Assembly: GCA_030616165.1 (NCBI GenBank)
Contig: JAUWXV010000054.1
Location: 1-17,334 of the forward strand
Direction: 5' to 3'
DNA: 17,334 bases
Source: a bacterium
GTDB lineage: Bacteria > SM23-31 > JAUVVT01
Below the pieces are notes generated by a model. It had not been told where the DNA came from, searched no databases, and saw only the letters and a list, made by a program, of their open reading frames with translations. Made by a program: the position numbers and the translations under genes. Positions 1-7,727 of this stretch are shown here, in pieces (position 1 is the first letter of the stretch; each line of letters starts with the position of its first letter).

Positions 1-447
1 GGGGTGAATTCCTAAAATTTTACCTGTGAATTTTCCATTCTTAATTTCGAGTTCTGTTCCTTTTTTATCGTCAAAAGAAAATGAGTTCGAAAATATATCC
101 AATATAAAATTTAATGTTCCGGAAACAATAATAAGTAAGTCACCGTTTTCCCTATGAGTCTGAATTATCCTTTTTATTTCTTCTGGAGCAAGTTTATCTA
201 TTATTGGCAAAAAGAATTCGGTTGCAATATTGCTTAATTTTTCAAAAGATTTTTCTTTAAGGTAATATTTGTTCTGTGAAACCATTCGATTCCATTGTCC
301 GATATTTCGGATGAATTTTAAAAAATACCAGAAAATATCAATAAGATTTAATTCTCTTTTTTTGAAGAGATGTTCGATGAATCTCATCTCGGTGGACTTT
401 CCTAATATGATAGTTCCATCTAAATCAAATATTGCTGCTTTTTTCAT
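1..447 (-). CDS. HAD-IB family phosphatase (partial, C-terminus off the window)
   Basis: Reading the minus strand from the ATG at 447 gives 149 uninterrupted codons up to the window edge, so the C-terminus is missing. The protein begins MKKAAIFDLDGT, the HAD motif I with nucleophile Asp8 and Asp10. Motif II is the SGT at residues 109-111, followed by GTELE and NGKFTGKILG (about 130-146), a pattern typical of the HAD-IB group that includes phosphoserine-phosphatase-like and PgpC-like enzymes. Motif III, with the acidic GD pair, would lie beyond the edge. The start overlaps the end of the upstream CDP-alcohol phosphatidyltransferase by 23 bases, which suggests translational coupling. From this context I infer a phosphatase acting on the phosphorylated lipid made by the neighbour, such as phosphatidylglycerophosphate. 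Another small phosphomonoester, such as phosphoserine, remains possible. Confidence 0.85.
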   Translation of the reverse strand, partial: MKKAAIFDLDGTIILGKSTEMRFIEHLFKKRELNLIDIFWYFLKFIRNIGQWNRMVSQNKYYLKEKSFEKLSNIATEFFLPIIDKLAPEEIKRIIQTHRENGDLLIIVSGTLNFILDIFSNSFSFDDKKGTELEIKNGKFTGKILGIHP

Positions 448-1099
448 CGATCATATTTATTGTTCGTGGATAGATTTTATCAAAGAGTATCTCTTTGCCG
501 TCCCATAAGACCGGAAGCCCTCTCACAATACACATAAATAAAGTGATATAAACTAATATATCCGAGAATAAATATAAAGTACCAATAATATCCGAATTTA
601 TTGTCCATTTAAATTTTTCAATTCCAGTATTTAAAAATATTAATATGCCTAAATATGTGAACAAAATAGCTTTCGTAATTCCGTAAAAACCTCTGCTGAA
701 TCTGGAAGAAACTAAGAACCTTGTGAATTTTGACTTCATCATAGTCTTCTTTCCGAATGGAGTTTTACCGCTCCTGAATGCCAGAGCTCTTACATTATCT
801 GATAAAAATCCTCTTGTAATGACAATCATCGGCACCCAAAAACTTATCATTCCTGTATAGGCAAAATATATCCAGAATATGCTTTCTACAATCCTGTCTC
901 CCACAATGTCAAATAAAGCGCCAAATTCAGATGCTACTTTAAATTTCCTTGCTATATATCCATCCAGTGAATCGAGATAAATGACAAAAATCACCATAAA
1001 GATTGCAAATGCTTGCAAATAAAAAGAACTAATCTGAAACAAACCCACTGTCACAAATACAAGAGCTATTCTTATCAAAGTAACGACATTTGCTTCCAT
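425..1099 (-). CDS. CDP-alcohol phosphatidyltransferase family protein
   Basis: This 224-residue integral membrane protein carries the complete family signature D-x2-D-G-x2-A-R-x8-G-x3-D-x3-D: Asp43, Asp46, Gly47, Ala50, Arg51, Gly60, Asp64 and Asp68. These residues bind two metal ions and the CDP-diacylglycerol substrate in the known family. Hydrophobic stretches lie at about 5-22, 26-42 and in the C-terminal half, as expected for the six-helix fold. The ATG at 1099 has an excellent Shine-Dalgarno (AGGAGG, 7 bases upstream). The product would replace CMP on CDP-diacylglycerol with an alcohol or alcohol phosphate. The overlapping HAD phosphatase makes a phosphorylated acceptor (glycerol-3-phosphate or inositol phosphate) plausible, but the sequence does not fix the head group. 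Confidence 0.9.
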   Translation of the reverse strand: MEANVVTLIRIALVFVTVGLFQISSFYLQAFAIFMVIFVIYLDSLDGYIARKFKVASEFGALFDIVGDRIVESIFWIYFAYTGMISFWVPMIVITRGFLSDNVRALAFRSGKTPFGKKTMMKSKFTRFLVSSRFSRGFYGITKAILFTYLGILIFLNTGIEKFKWTINSDIIGTLYLFSDILVYITLFMCIVRGLPVLWDGKEILFDKIYPRTINMIDEKSSNI

Positions 1100-1131
1100 C
1101 TTTTATCCTCCTATAAAAATTTTTTTTCGAG

Positions 1132-1143
1132 GTCAAATTTGAC
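1132..1143. promoter_or_regulatory. Perfect 12-bp palindrome upstream of the phosphatidyltransferase
   Basis: GTCAAATTTGAC is a perfect palindrome 32 bases upstream of the minus-strand start at 1099 and just ahead of its ribosome binding site. It could be a dimeric regulator's operator or a chance AT-rich palindrome. No regulator is encoded next to it. Confidence 0.2.
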
Positions 1144-1195
1144 TTAATACTTACAGTCTCACTTTTTTGTCAGAGAAACTGAAAGTCTGATTTGA

Positions 1196-1624
1196 TTAAA
1201 CTTTTCTTTTAAAAACAAATTTGTCTCCGCCAAGGAAGTTAACAAAAAAACTAAAACATAATCCTATAAAATTGCACAAAATGACATCAAAATGAAATAA
1301 CTGCATTGTAAGGATTAATACTATCATCTTTACTACGAATGCTGTGATGCAGATTAGATGGTAATTCAATAATGTCTTAAAATATGAAGAAGTAGCTCCT
1401 CTTCTCTCCTTCCAAACCCAATAATAGGAAATATTGAAGTTGTTGAACATCGCAAATTCAAACGAAATCACCGGGGCAATAAAATAGATTAAAGATTCGG
1501 ATTTGAATATATATCGGGACAGGATAAACAATACTGCTGTATCGACAACTACACCACAGGCACTGCTTAAAGAGAATTTATAAAGTCTGAAGAAAAATGG
1601 GAATAAGAATGATTTGCTTCTCAT
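1196..1624 (-). CDS. GtrA-like membrane protein
   Basis: This is a small polytopic membrane protein of 142 residues with four predicted helices at about 19-38, 44-64, 88-108 and 113-131, matching the usual length and topology of the GtrA/DPMS1 family (PF04138). Family features are the R-x-Y-K-F opening (13-17), the NNFNISYYWVWKER segment after helix 2 (61-73), and the C-terminal NFLGGDKFVFKR (129-140), which resembles the typical N-F-x3-R-x-W-V-F ending. GtrA proteins are thought to help move lipid-linked sugars across the inner membrane. The gene is in the same direction as the phosphatidyltransferase, with a 96-base gap that may contain a separate promoter. No glycosyltransferase partner is visible in the window. 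The ATG at 1624 has only a weak ribosome binding site. Confidence 0.75.
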   Translation of the reverse strand: MRSKSFLFPFFFRLYKFSLSSACGVVVDTAVLFILSRYIFKSESLIYFIAPVISFEFAMFNNFNISYYWVWKERRGATSSYFKTLLNYHLICITAFVVKMIVLILTMQLFHFDVILCNFIGLCFSFFVNFLGGDKFVFKRKV

Positions 1625-1657
1625 CTAACTCTCAACTTTTGGTAGATTAAATCATTT

Positions 1658-1679
1658 TTTCTGCTGGCAAAGGTTTTCC
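1658..1679 (+). repeat. Short dispersed repeat, copy 1 (TTTCTGCTGGC family)
   Basis: This 22-base stretch matches 10464-10485 with two mismatches. Here it continues into a small hairpin, TGCTGG paired with CCAGCA. It is most likely a degenerate piece of a genome-wide palindromic repeat. Confidence 0.5.
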
Positions 1680-1963
1680 AGCAAAAGGTCTATATACTTA
1701 TTTGGTCAGTCCTTAATATTTGGTTTCGACATCCTAAAGCACAAGACAATCCTCTCCTTAACTTTCCCTAATTTATAAAATTATTTCCTAATAGTCAATA
1801 AGCAGGATGTTAATAAATTTTTTGAAGATTTGGCAATTAAATCTCTCTAAGTCCTTATAAATCAATGTGCATTCTTTTTAAAATTTCTATCAAGTGTCAA
1901 ACGTGTTTTAGAATATTTGAATCCAAAGAATTAATTGAAGAGATAATGAATCAAAGACAAAAA

Positions 1964-1991
1964 GCGGTCTTGATTATAATAATAAGACCGC
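1964..1991. terminator. Rho-independent terminator, probably bidirectional
   Basis: The stem GCGGTCTT (1964-1971) pairs perfectly with AAGACCGC (1984-1991) around a 12-base AT loop. A run of seven T follows on the plus strand, and TTTTTGTC follows on the minus strand. It lies about 40 bases past the stop of the minus-strand isomerase-like gene and most likely ends that transcript. Confidence 0.8.
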
Positions 1992-2031
1992 CTTTTTTTA
2001 TCTCCGAATGTATAACTGGATTATGATTTTA

Positions 2032-2904
2032 TTATTTTCCAAAAAGAACCTTATCAAGCACTGCTTTCGTGCGTTTGATCCCTTCCCGACCACTTGTTTC
2101 GATGCCGTAAAAACCTCGATAGCCTCCGTCACGACACATTTCAATCATTTTAATAGTTGCCTCTTCTGTAGGTTGGTACCTGACGGACTGTCCATGAGAG
2201 TATGGAAGGAATCTCCTCACACGTTCAACATTATCAAATTTACCGCCGGGTCCTCTCCAATCCGGAAGCAGACCGAAGTATAGACTGTTGACTCGTTCCT
2301 GGAGAGTAATCATAGCATCCGGGTCATCGGATGTTCCTCCATGGTTTTCGATTAAAATACTTATTTTTCTCGGCACAGAGTATTCTAACATAAGATTATA
2401 GGTTTCTTCTGCGTAGTTAATCATGTCCTCTTTTGATGCATCTTTAGGTCCATACCAGTTAGTTCTGATAGCGTGACATCCGAGGTAGGCAGCAATGTCA
2501 ATCCACTTTTTATGGTTTGTAACTGTCTGCATCCTCTCCTGTTTTGTAGGAGCAGCCGTTGGCCCCTCATCATCTACCATTATAAGTACCATTTTAACTC
2601 CATATTTATCAGCATTCCTCTTTAACCGCTGGAGATAACCATAGGTTGGGACTTCGAAAAGTGTATTGACGAATTCAATTCCATTGATGCCAAAATCTTC
2701 TTTAGCAATTCTTGGAAAGTCTAAATTTGTCCATTTTCCTTCTCGGATTTCTTTAACCAGTGCCCATTCAGCCAATGAGATGTCATCTTTAGTAGTTCTG
2801 AGAGCAGCATTTAATTTTGTGTTCTTTGCCAATGTTAAACTGCTCAATCCAGCTCCCAATGCGAGCGTTTTGCCCAAGAAATTTCTGCGCGTTAATTTTT
2901 TCAT
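2032..2904 (-). CDS. Tat-exported sugar phosphate isomerase/epimerase-like TIM barrel protein
   Basis: This 290-residue protein starts MKKLTRRNFLGK, a clear twin-arginine motif (T-R-R-x-F-L-G), followed by a short hydrophobic stretch (about 13-26). It is therefore probably exported folded through the Tat system. The remainder fits the xylose-isomerase-like TIM barrel family (AP_endonuc_2, PF01261). Likely metal ligands are Glu77 in GIEFVN, Glu186 in ILIENHGG, Asp215 in LPDWR and Glu269 in GIETSG. Members of this group act on free sugars, sugar acids or inositol derivatives; the substrate cannot be read from sequence. The ATG at 2904 has a strong AGGAGG six bases upstream. It lies 192 bases downstream of the MttB-like gene on the same strand, and a REP-like repeat separates them, so co-transcription is uncertain. 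Confidence 0.8.
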   Translation of the reverse strand: MKKLTRRNFLGKTLALGAGLSSLTLAKNTKLNAALRTTKDDISLAEWALVKEIREGKWTNLDFPRIAKEDFGINGIEFVNTLFEVPTYGYLQRLKRNADKYGVKMVLIMVDDEGPTAAPTKQERMQTVTNHKKWIDIAAYLGCHAIRTNWYGPKDASKEDMINYAEETYNLMLEYSVPRKISILIENHGGTSDDPDAMITLQERVNSLYFGLLPDWRGPGGKFDNVERVRRFLPYSHGQSVRYQPTEEATIKMIEMCRDGGYRGFYGIETSGREGIKRTKAVLDKVLFGK

Positions 2905-2981
2905 AATTTCCCTCCTGTAATTTAAATACGTAATGTCAAAAATAAATTTTTTATTTTTACTATTTTTGTGCTTATTTCTCT

Positions 2982-3009
2982 GTCATTCCTGCCCTTCGCT
3001 CACAATGAC
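2982..3009. repeat. GTCATT/AATGAC short hairpin repeat
   Basis: GTCATT at 2982-2987 pairs with AATGAC at 3004-3009 around a 16-base centre. It is one of several intergenic elements in the window that begin GTCATT, and it is followed at once by the longer palindromic repeat at 3021. Confidence 0.45.
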
Positions 3010-3020
3010 AGGTGTAACAC

Positions 3021-3066
3021 GTCATTGCGAGGAGTCCCGGGTACTCGGGACGACGTGGCAATCTCA
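3021..3066. repeat. 46-bp REP-like palindromic repeat, copy 1
   Basis: This is a 46-base element of nested inverted repeats: an inner GTCCCG/CGGGAC palindrome and outer ATTGC/GCAAT arms. It is identical to 13717-13762 except for one base in the palindrome centre. It lies between the MttB-like gene and the isomerase-like gene. Confidence 0.85.
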
Positions 3067-3096
3067 ACACAATCTTATATCATATTATTTAAGACG

Positions 3097-4557
3097 TTAT
3101 ATATAATTATTCATCTCAATATGGAATCCCCATCGCTTTGCCTCTCTTTCCATGATTTTATAAAGCTGTTGACTGCAATCTGTAATAAAGGCATCTTTCG
3201 TTAATTTCATTATATCAGCAATGGAGCGATGTGCCCGGTCCACTGCGCTCATCCCTGGTTTGATTTCACCAAACTGGTGGATTGAACGGTCGATGGTATT
3301 ACCCGGCAAGAACAATTCTTCACGAAACCACTTTAATGTATGAGGGTCGCTCAGGAAATCTCCTGTGGAGATAAGCCTTTCGAGTAATACCGCCGCTGAA
3401 GTTTCTTCCTGGAGGGTAATTCCTTTCTGAAGGCGGTAAGCCATTCCGCATATCTCGTTATCCATCAGCAATTTTTCAAAACTTTGGCAGCTTTCAAAGT
3501 TGAGCATCCCCGCACCTGCCACCATATTGATGCCTGATAGTGCAGCCAGGATAATCCCTATGCCCGATTCTAATCCAGCCTGATAGTCAGTCCGCTTGGA
3601 ATCGGAAAGTCCCATATATGCATGTGTGGGTAAACCGAAATATTTCCCAACCTGAGCAAAACCGCAGTCTATAAGCATTGTTTCAATAGCCCCCATGGGA
3701 GTAGTTCCATGCCGCATATCTAAAACCGATGGCGAACCACCATAAATCACCGGTGCTCCAGGAGAAACTGACTGGGAAATCAGGATACCGCTGAGGGTTT
3801 CTGCTGTATGCTGTACAAGGACATCTTTGAGGGTTACTGGAGAGGTTGCCCCGGCTATAGGCATGGATACAAACTCTGATGGGATTCCGCTCCGGGCGCA
3901 GTCTATAAGACTCTGCGCGGTTAAGTCACTCCACCTTAATGGAGGGGATGGGCAGGCGTCGAATATGGCAAGAGGTTTTTCTCGCAGGTTTTCTTCCGAA
4001 CCGCGGACTGCTAACAGAAGGTCTTTCATCACGGAAAAACTCTCTTTCCGGAATGTCCCTGTTACAATTGGTTTGGAACAGTAAAGGAGAGCATGATACA
4101 AGCGGTAACTATCCTGAATCTCACCCGGGACATCATTATATATAAGTGCTGTGCTCTGAGCCTTGATATAATCTAATTTTTGAAGCAAACAATGAAAAAT
4201 CCTTGCATCAGGTGTTTGAGGAGGACGGATTTTCATCGACTCATAGTCTAATATATTAAGCGCTGCTGAACCCGGTGTAAACACCAGAGTATCCTCTTTT
4301 AAAATAAATGAATGCTTACCTTCACGGTCATAAAAGGAAATCGTTCCGGGGGGTTGTGAAAGAATCTCCTCCGTTCTCCATCGAGGACAGTATGCACGTT
4401 TGGTTTTCTTATCAATCCGCACACCATTATCCCCGAGAAGAGTCAATGCTTCATCATTTTCAACAAAGAAACCTACCTTTTCCAATACATCCATGGCTTC
4501 ATCAATTACAAGGATTATGGTATCCTCTGGTAATGTATGAAATTTTGGAATATTCAT
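3097..4557 (-). CDS. Trimethylamine methyltransferase (MttB, COG5598) family protein, non-pyrrolysine type
   Basis: The 486 residues span the full length expected of the MttB family (PF06253). Family-like segments include PGSAALNILDYESMKIRPP (about 94-112), the PIVTGT region, SEFVSMPIAGATSPVT, VIYGGSPSVLDMRHGTTPMG, SDSKRTDYQAGLESG and NMVAGAGMLNFESCQSFEKL. Relatives move a methyl group from a quaternary or tertiary amine, such as glycine betaine, to a corrinoid protein. The frame has no internal amber codon, so this belongs to the larger non-pyrrolysine branch, whose substrates vary. No corrinoid protein or reactivase gene is adjacent. The gene looks GC-richer than its neighbours: 55% in 3901-3960 and 42% in 3601-3660 by my count, against 38% in 5401-5460. 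That suggests acquisition from elsewhere. The start at 4557 has no strong ribosome binding site. Confidence 0.88.
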   Translation of the reverse strand: MNIPKFHTLPEDTIILVIDEAMDVLEKVGFFVENDEALTLLGDNGVRIDKKTKRAYCPRWRTEEILSQPPGTISFYDREGKHSFILKEDTLVFTPGSAALNILDYESMKIRPPQTPDARIFHCLLQKLDYIKAQSTALIYNDVPGEIQDSYRLYHALLYCSKPIVTGTFRKESFSVMKDLLLAVRGSEENLREKPLAIFDACPSPPLRWSDLTAQSLIDCARSGIPSEFVSMPIAGATSPVTLKDVLVQHTAETLSGILISQSVSPGAPVIYGGSPSVLDMRHGTTPMGAIETMLIDCGFAQVGKYFGLPTHAYMGLSDSKRTDYQAGLESGIGIILAALSGINMVAGAGMLNFESCQSFEKLLMDNEICGMAYRLQKGITLQEETSAAVLLERLISTGDFLSDPHTLKWFREELFLPGNTIDRSIHQFGEIKPGMSAVDRAHRSIADIMKLTKDAFITDCSQQLYKIMEREAKRWGFHIEMNNYI

Positions 4558-4796
4558 CTCTAATTCTTACAATTTTCGAAATTATATCTCTTTTTTGAAA
4601 AACTAAGATTCCGAAATGGTTGATCGAACAGGGCAAATAAAACTCTTAATCAAATTTTCCCATTTTATCGATGGAAATAAGTTTAATGTGAAAGTAAGTC
4701 CTTTTCAAAAGACAAAATATAACCTGAATAATTTACAAAATTATTTATTTTAGCAACTAAGTTATTGATGTTATAAAAATTGAACCGATGCTGTTT

Positions 4797-6527
4797 TTAA
4801 AATTCTTTCAATAGTTTTTCTTTATTTTTTAATGTAACTTCATTACCGCTTGTTATATATTCTTCATTCATAGCCGCTCTAAGGGATATATCCTGTATAA
4901 ATTTTTCCGCTAATACCTTTTTCTTTTCCGATATTTTTGCATCGTTAAGAACTAAATAGCCGCGATAAACAGCCACTGCTATATCTATCATTTTCCTCGA
5001 ATAAAATTCAATATATTCCGAATCTTTCTTTTCTTGAAGATAATTAACAGAGTTTAGAAATTTTTTATAGATTTCGCTCATTTTAATGGAAAGCGGTTTT
5101 AAGTCACCATTGTATTTCTGGGATGAAAATCTGTCAAGCTCTTCATTCAGAGCTCCGGTAAGTATCCCCCCAATAGCAGCAACCACCTGTAACTGGGATG
5201 TCCCTTCGTATATTGTTGTAATCCTTGCATCTCTGAAATGTCTTTCGACGTTGAATTCTTTCATATAACCCGTTCCGCCGTGAACTTGAATTGCATCGTA
5301 TGCAACCCTGTTACACATCTCAGATGCATAATATTTACTCATCGGTGTTAAAATGTTGGCATGTTTTTCTAACTTTTTAATTCTTTCTCGCAACAATTTT
5401 TTTTCGTCATTGTTTTCGCTCAGGGATTCAAGTTTTTTCTCAAGACATTCTGCCATATCCACCACCCAGGCAGTTCGGTAAACAAGGCTTCTTGTCGTTT
5501 CAATTTCTGTCTTCATATTTATGACCATATCATAGACAGCGGGGAACTCAATAATCTTTTTGCCGAATTGTTCCCTTTCGTTTGCATATTTGAGTGCCTC
5601 TCTGTATGCTGCTTCTGCTATGCCGAGGGCTTGAAGAGCAATTCCCACTCTTGCACCATTCATCATAGACATCACATATTTGATAAGTCCAAATTTCCTT
5701 TTTCCGATTAAGTATGCAGGCGAATTATTGAATTGCAATTCGCAAGTCGGTGATGCCTTGATACCCAGTTTATTTTCTATTCTTCTCACTTTTAAGGTAT
5801 CATCCTTTTCATATATAAACAGACTTAATCCCCTTGCGTCTTTTGTTCCTTCTTCTGACCTTGCTAAAACAAGCAAAATATCCCCACAGCCATTCGTAAT
5901 AAACCTCTTGACGCCGCTGAGACGCCAGCAGCCGTTTTCCAAGTCTTCAACTGCTTTAAGTTGTACAGACTGCAAATCAGAACCTGCATCAGGTTCAGTT
6001 AAAGCCATTGCACTTGTTATCTCTCCCGAACAAAATTTAGGAAGGTATTTCTCTTTCAATTCATCGCTTGCGAATTTGTAAACGGTTTCAGCAATATCCT
6101 GAAGACAGACGATATTCATTACACTTGCATCTGCTCTTGAAATCATTTCTGTGAATATTGCACCTATTATGCGTGGAAAGTTCAGACCTCCGTATTTTCT
6201 GGGAACGGTGATTCCTAATAAATCTGCTTTTTTAATCATTTCAAGGGAATCTTTTATCCCTTTTGCATATGTAACCTTGCCGTTTTTTAATTTGCTCCCC
6301 TCACTATCAATTTCGGGAGCCTTTGGCGCAATATATTCTCCTGCAATCTCTCCAGCAATACTTAAGACCCTTTTATAGTTATCTTTTGCATCTTCTATAT
6401 TTTCCGGGGCATAAGGATAGATATCTTTTTCATTAAAATTATCTTCTCTTATTTTAATTATTTCATCTATATCTGAATTTTGGAAATGGAATAAAATATC
6501 TTCATTATCCTCAAAAAAGTTCGCCAT
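4797..6527 (-). CDS. Acyl-CoA dehydrogenase, long form with C-terminal extension
   Basis: This FAD-dependent enzyme introduces a 2,3-double bond into acyl-CoA, or runs in reverse, and exchanges electrons with ETF. At 576 residues it is much longer than the usual 380 or so. The N- and middle domains show ITSAMALTEPDAGSD (170-184) and the beta-domain around SGVKRFITNG (204-213). The C-terminal domain has ANEREQFGKKIIEFPAV (315-331), AIQVHGGTGY (412-421) and IYEGTSQLQ (439-447), where Glu441 is the expected catalytic base. Compared with short family members it carries a charged helical insert at about 359-393 and an extra helical domain after about 460. It is the last gene of the minus-strand run, downstream of etfB and etfA, and separated from etfA by a structured repeat. 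The substrate chain length cannot be told. Confidence 0.92.
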   Translation of the reverse strand: MANFFEDNEDILFHFQNSDIDEIIKIREDNFNEKDIYPYAPENIEDAKDNYKRVLSIAGEIAGEYIAPKAPEIDSEGSKLKNGKVTYAKGIKDSLEMIKKADLLGITVPRKYGGLNFPRIIGAIFTEMISRADASVMNIVCLQDIAETVYKFASDELKEKYLPKFCSGEITSAMALTEPDAGSDLQSVQLKAVEDLENGCWRLSGVKRFITNGCGDILLVLARSEEGTKDARGLSLFIYEKDDTLKVRRIENKLGIKASPTCELQFNNSPAYLIGKRKFGLIKYVMSMMNGARVGIALQALGIAEAAYREALKYANEREQFGKKIIEFPAVYDMVINMKTEIETTRSLVYRTAWVVDMAECLEKKLESLSENNDEKKLLRERIKKLEKHANILTPMSKYYASEMCNRVAYDAIQVHGGTGYMKEFNVERHFRDARITTIYEGTSQLQVVAAIGGILTGALNEELDRFSSQKYNGDLKPLSIKMSEIYKKFLNSVNYLQEKKDSEYIEFYSRKMIDIAVAVYRGYLVLNDAKISEKKKVLAEKFIQDISLRAAMNEEYITSGNEVTLKNKEKLLKEF

Positions 6528-6553
6528 CTTCTATACCTTTAGTTTTTAATTTA

Positions 6554-6705
6554 CAACTTTTTTTGAAAAAAAAGTTGCATAAAAAAACTTTTAATTATTT
6601 CTCCTCTCAAGAGGAGAAATTTATCCATTTCTAATTCCGTGCAAAGCACGGAATTAGAAATAAGTTAAAAGTTTCTTTGCCCACTTTCTTTTCAAAGAAA
6701 GTGGG
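6554..6705 (+). repeat. Structured intergenic repeat element, copy A
   Basis: The element has four ordered helices. The first is CAACTTTTTTT (6554-6564) with AAAAAAAGTTG (6567-6577), closed by a GA loop. The second, a closing helix, pairs AAACTTTTAA (6585-6594) with TTAAAAGTTT (6665-6674). Inside it are a CTCCTCT/AGAGGAG hairpin (6601-6616) and a 15-bp perfect hairpin (6628-6642 with 6646-6660). The last is CCCACTTTCTTT (6680-6691) with AAAGAAAGTGGG (6694-6705). The same order occurs at 14737-14856. The last hairpin overlaps the end of etfA. As it points opposite to its flanking genes here but along them at copy B, it behaves as a DNA-level repeat rather than a leader of one gene. Confidence 0.75.
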
Positions 6706-7723
6706 TTCCTTTTTCTTTATATACTTTAATCATCATTGGTATAACTTGATTAAGGTCTCCTGCAATTCCGTAATGTGCGATTTTAAATATTGGAGCTTTG
6801 GGGTCTTTATTGATTGCGATGATTTTATGAGATTCAGCCATACCTGCCCTGTGCTGGACAGCCCCTGATATTCCGCAGGCAATGTATAATTTGGGTCTGA
6901 CGGTTGTTCCGGTTTGCCCGACCTGTCGTTCGCTTTCGATGAAACCTGCATCAACAGCAGCGCGTGAACCGGCGACATCACCGCCGAGTGTGTGGGCAAG
7001 TTCGTAAATTAATCTAAAATTGTCCTTACTCCCGACACCAAAACCACCTGATACTATTATCCTTGCATTTTTGAGGTTGACTCGTTTTTCAGATTTTGTT
7101 CTCTTGATAACCTTTGTAATTAAATCTTTTTCGCTGAATTCAGGATTAATATCTACAAGTTTGCCTTTTCTGTTTGAGTCTGGGGCAGATATTTTCATCA
7201 CACCTTCTCTGACGGTTACCATCTTGGGTGGGTCCCAGGTATTTACTATGGTTGCAATAACATTTCCTCCGAATGCGGGTCTTATCTGGAATAGAGTATC
7301 TTTGAGAATCCTTTTTAAACGGGCATCGTTATAATCACCAATTTTGAGGTCGGTGCAGTCGGCGGTAAGCCCGGCAGGCAGTATTGAGGCAAGCCTTGGA
7401 GCAAGGTCTCTGCCGGTTGTTGTCGCTCCAAACAGGATAATTTCCGGTTTCTGTTTTTTTGACAGATTATAAATTACTTTTGTATATGGTAAAACAGTAT
7501 AGTATTCTAAATTTGGGTGGTCGGCGAGATAAACAACATCACAGCCATATTTGAAAAGTTCTTCCGGAACATGCTTAATATTATGTCCCAGAACGACTGA
7601 CCCAAGAGATGTATTCAACCTGTCCGCCAATTCTCTACCTTTGGAGACAAGTTCAATAGAAATTTCTGCAAGTTTCCCTTCATCCTGTTCCGCTATTACC
7701 CACACTTCTCCTTTATTTTCCAT
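6692..7723 (-). CDS. etfA: Electron transfer flavoprotein subunit alpha
   Basis: This is the FAD-carrying subunit of the ETF heterodimer, 343 residues long. The N-terminal domain begins [14 protein letters not shown] and includes [17 protein letters not shown] (96-112). The C-terminal FAD domain has [14 protein letters not shown] (223-236), [10 protein letters not shown] (252-261), [19 protein letters not shown] (266-284), [11 protein letters not shown] (285-295) and [13 protein letters not shown] (301-313), matching the family signature. It starts 4 bases after the etfB stop, so the two are translationally linked. The last residues (about KGTHFL) and the stop codon fall inside the repeat element at 6554-6705, so the natural C-terminal end seems to have been replaced by inserted sequence just after the last conserved helix. 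The FAD domain is otherwise intact and the protein should be functional. Confidence 0.95.
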   Translation of the reverse strand: MENKGEVWVIAEQDEGKLAEISIELVSKGRELADRLNTSLGSVVLGHNIKHVPEELFKYGCDVVYLADHPNLEYYTVLPYTKVIYNLSKKQKPEIILFGATTTGRDLAPRLASILPAGLTADCTDLKIGDYNDARLKRILKDTLFQIRPAFGGNVIATIVNTWDPPKMVTVREGVMKISAPDSNRKGKLVDINPEFSEKDLITKVIKRTKSEKRVNLKNARIIVSGGFGVGSKDNFRLIYELAHTLGGDVAGSRAAVDAGFIESERQVGQTGTTVRPKLYIACGISGAVQHRAGMAESHKIIAINKDPKAPIFKIAHYGIAGDLNQVIPMMIKVYKEKGTHFL

Positions 7724-7727
7724 TCTT

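Larger units (their letters stand above)
1625..2031. other. Intergenic region with no gene seen
   Basis: About 400 AT-rich bases lie between the Tat-exported isomerase-like gene and the GtrA gene. They contain a bidirectional terminator near 1964-1991 and a fragment of a palindromic repeat at 1658-1679. There is also a TTGGTCAGTC stretch near 1700 that resembles a half-site of the palindrome at 13867-13880. I see no convincing coding sequence or tRNA. The promoter for the GtrA gene is presumably here but I could not identify it. Confidence 0.6.

Noticed and set aside
1625-2031. tRNA or small RNA gene in the left intergenic region
   Set aside because: No cloverleaf pairing or T-loop consensus could be found; the only strong structure is the terminator at 1964-1991.
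2008-2283. Plus-strand open frame of 91 codons antisense to the isomerase-like gene
   Set aside because: It is a shadow of the strongly supported minus-strand gene and has no family features or ribosome binding site.
3827-4145. Plus-strand open frames antisense to the MttB-like gene
   Set aside because: They reflect the higher GC of that gene on the opposite strand and show no recognisable protein features.
4558-4796. Possible cobalamin riboswitch or other leader ahead of the MttB-like gene
   Set aside because: The gap upstream of that gene is AT-rich, too short for a cobalamin riboswitch, and shows no B12-box-like conserved segment.
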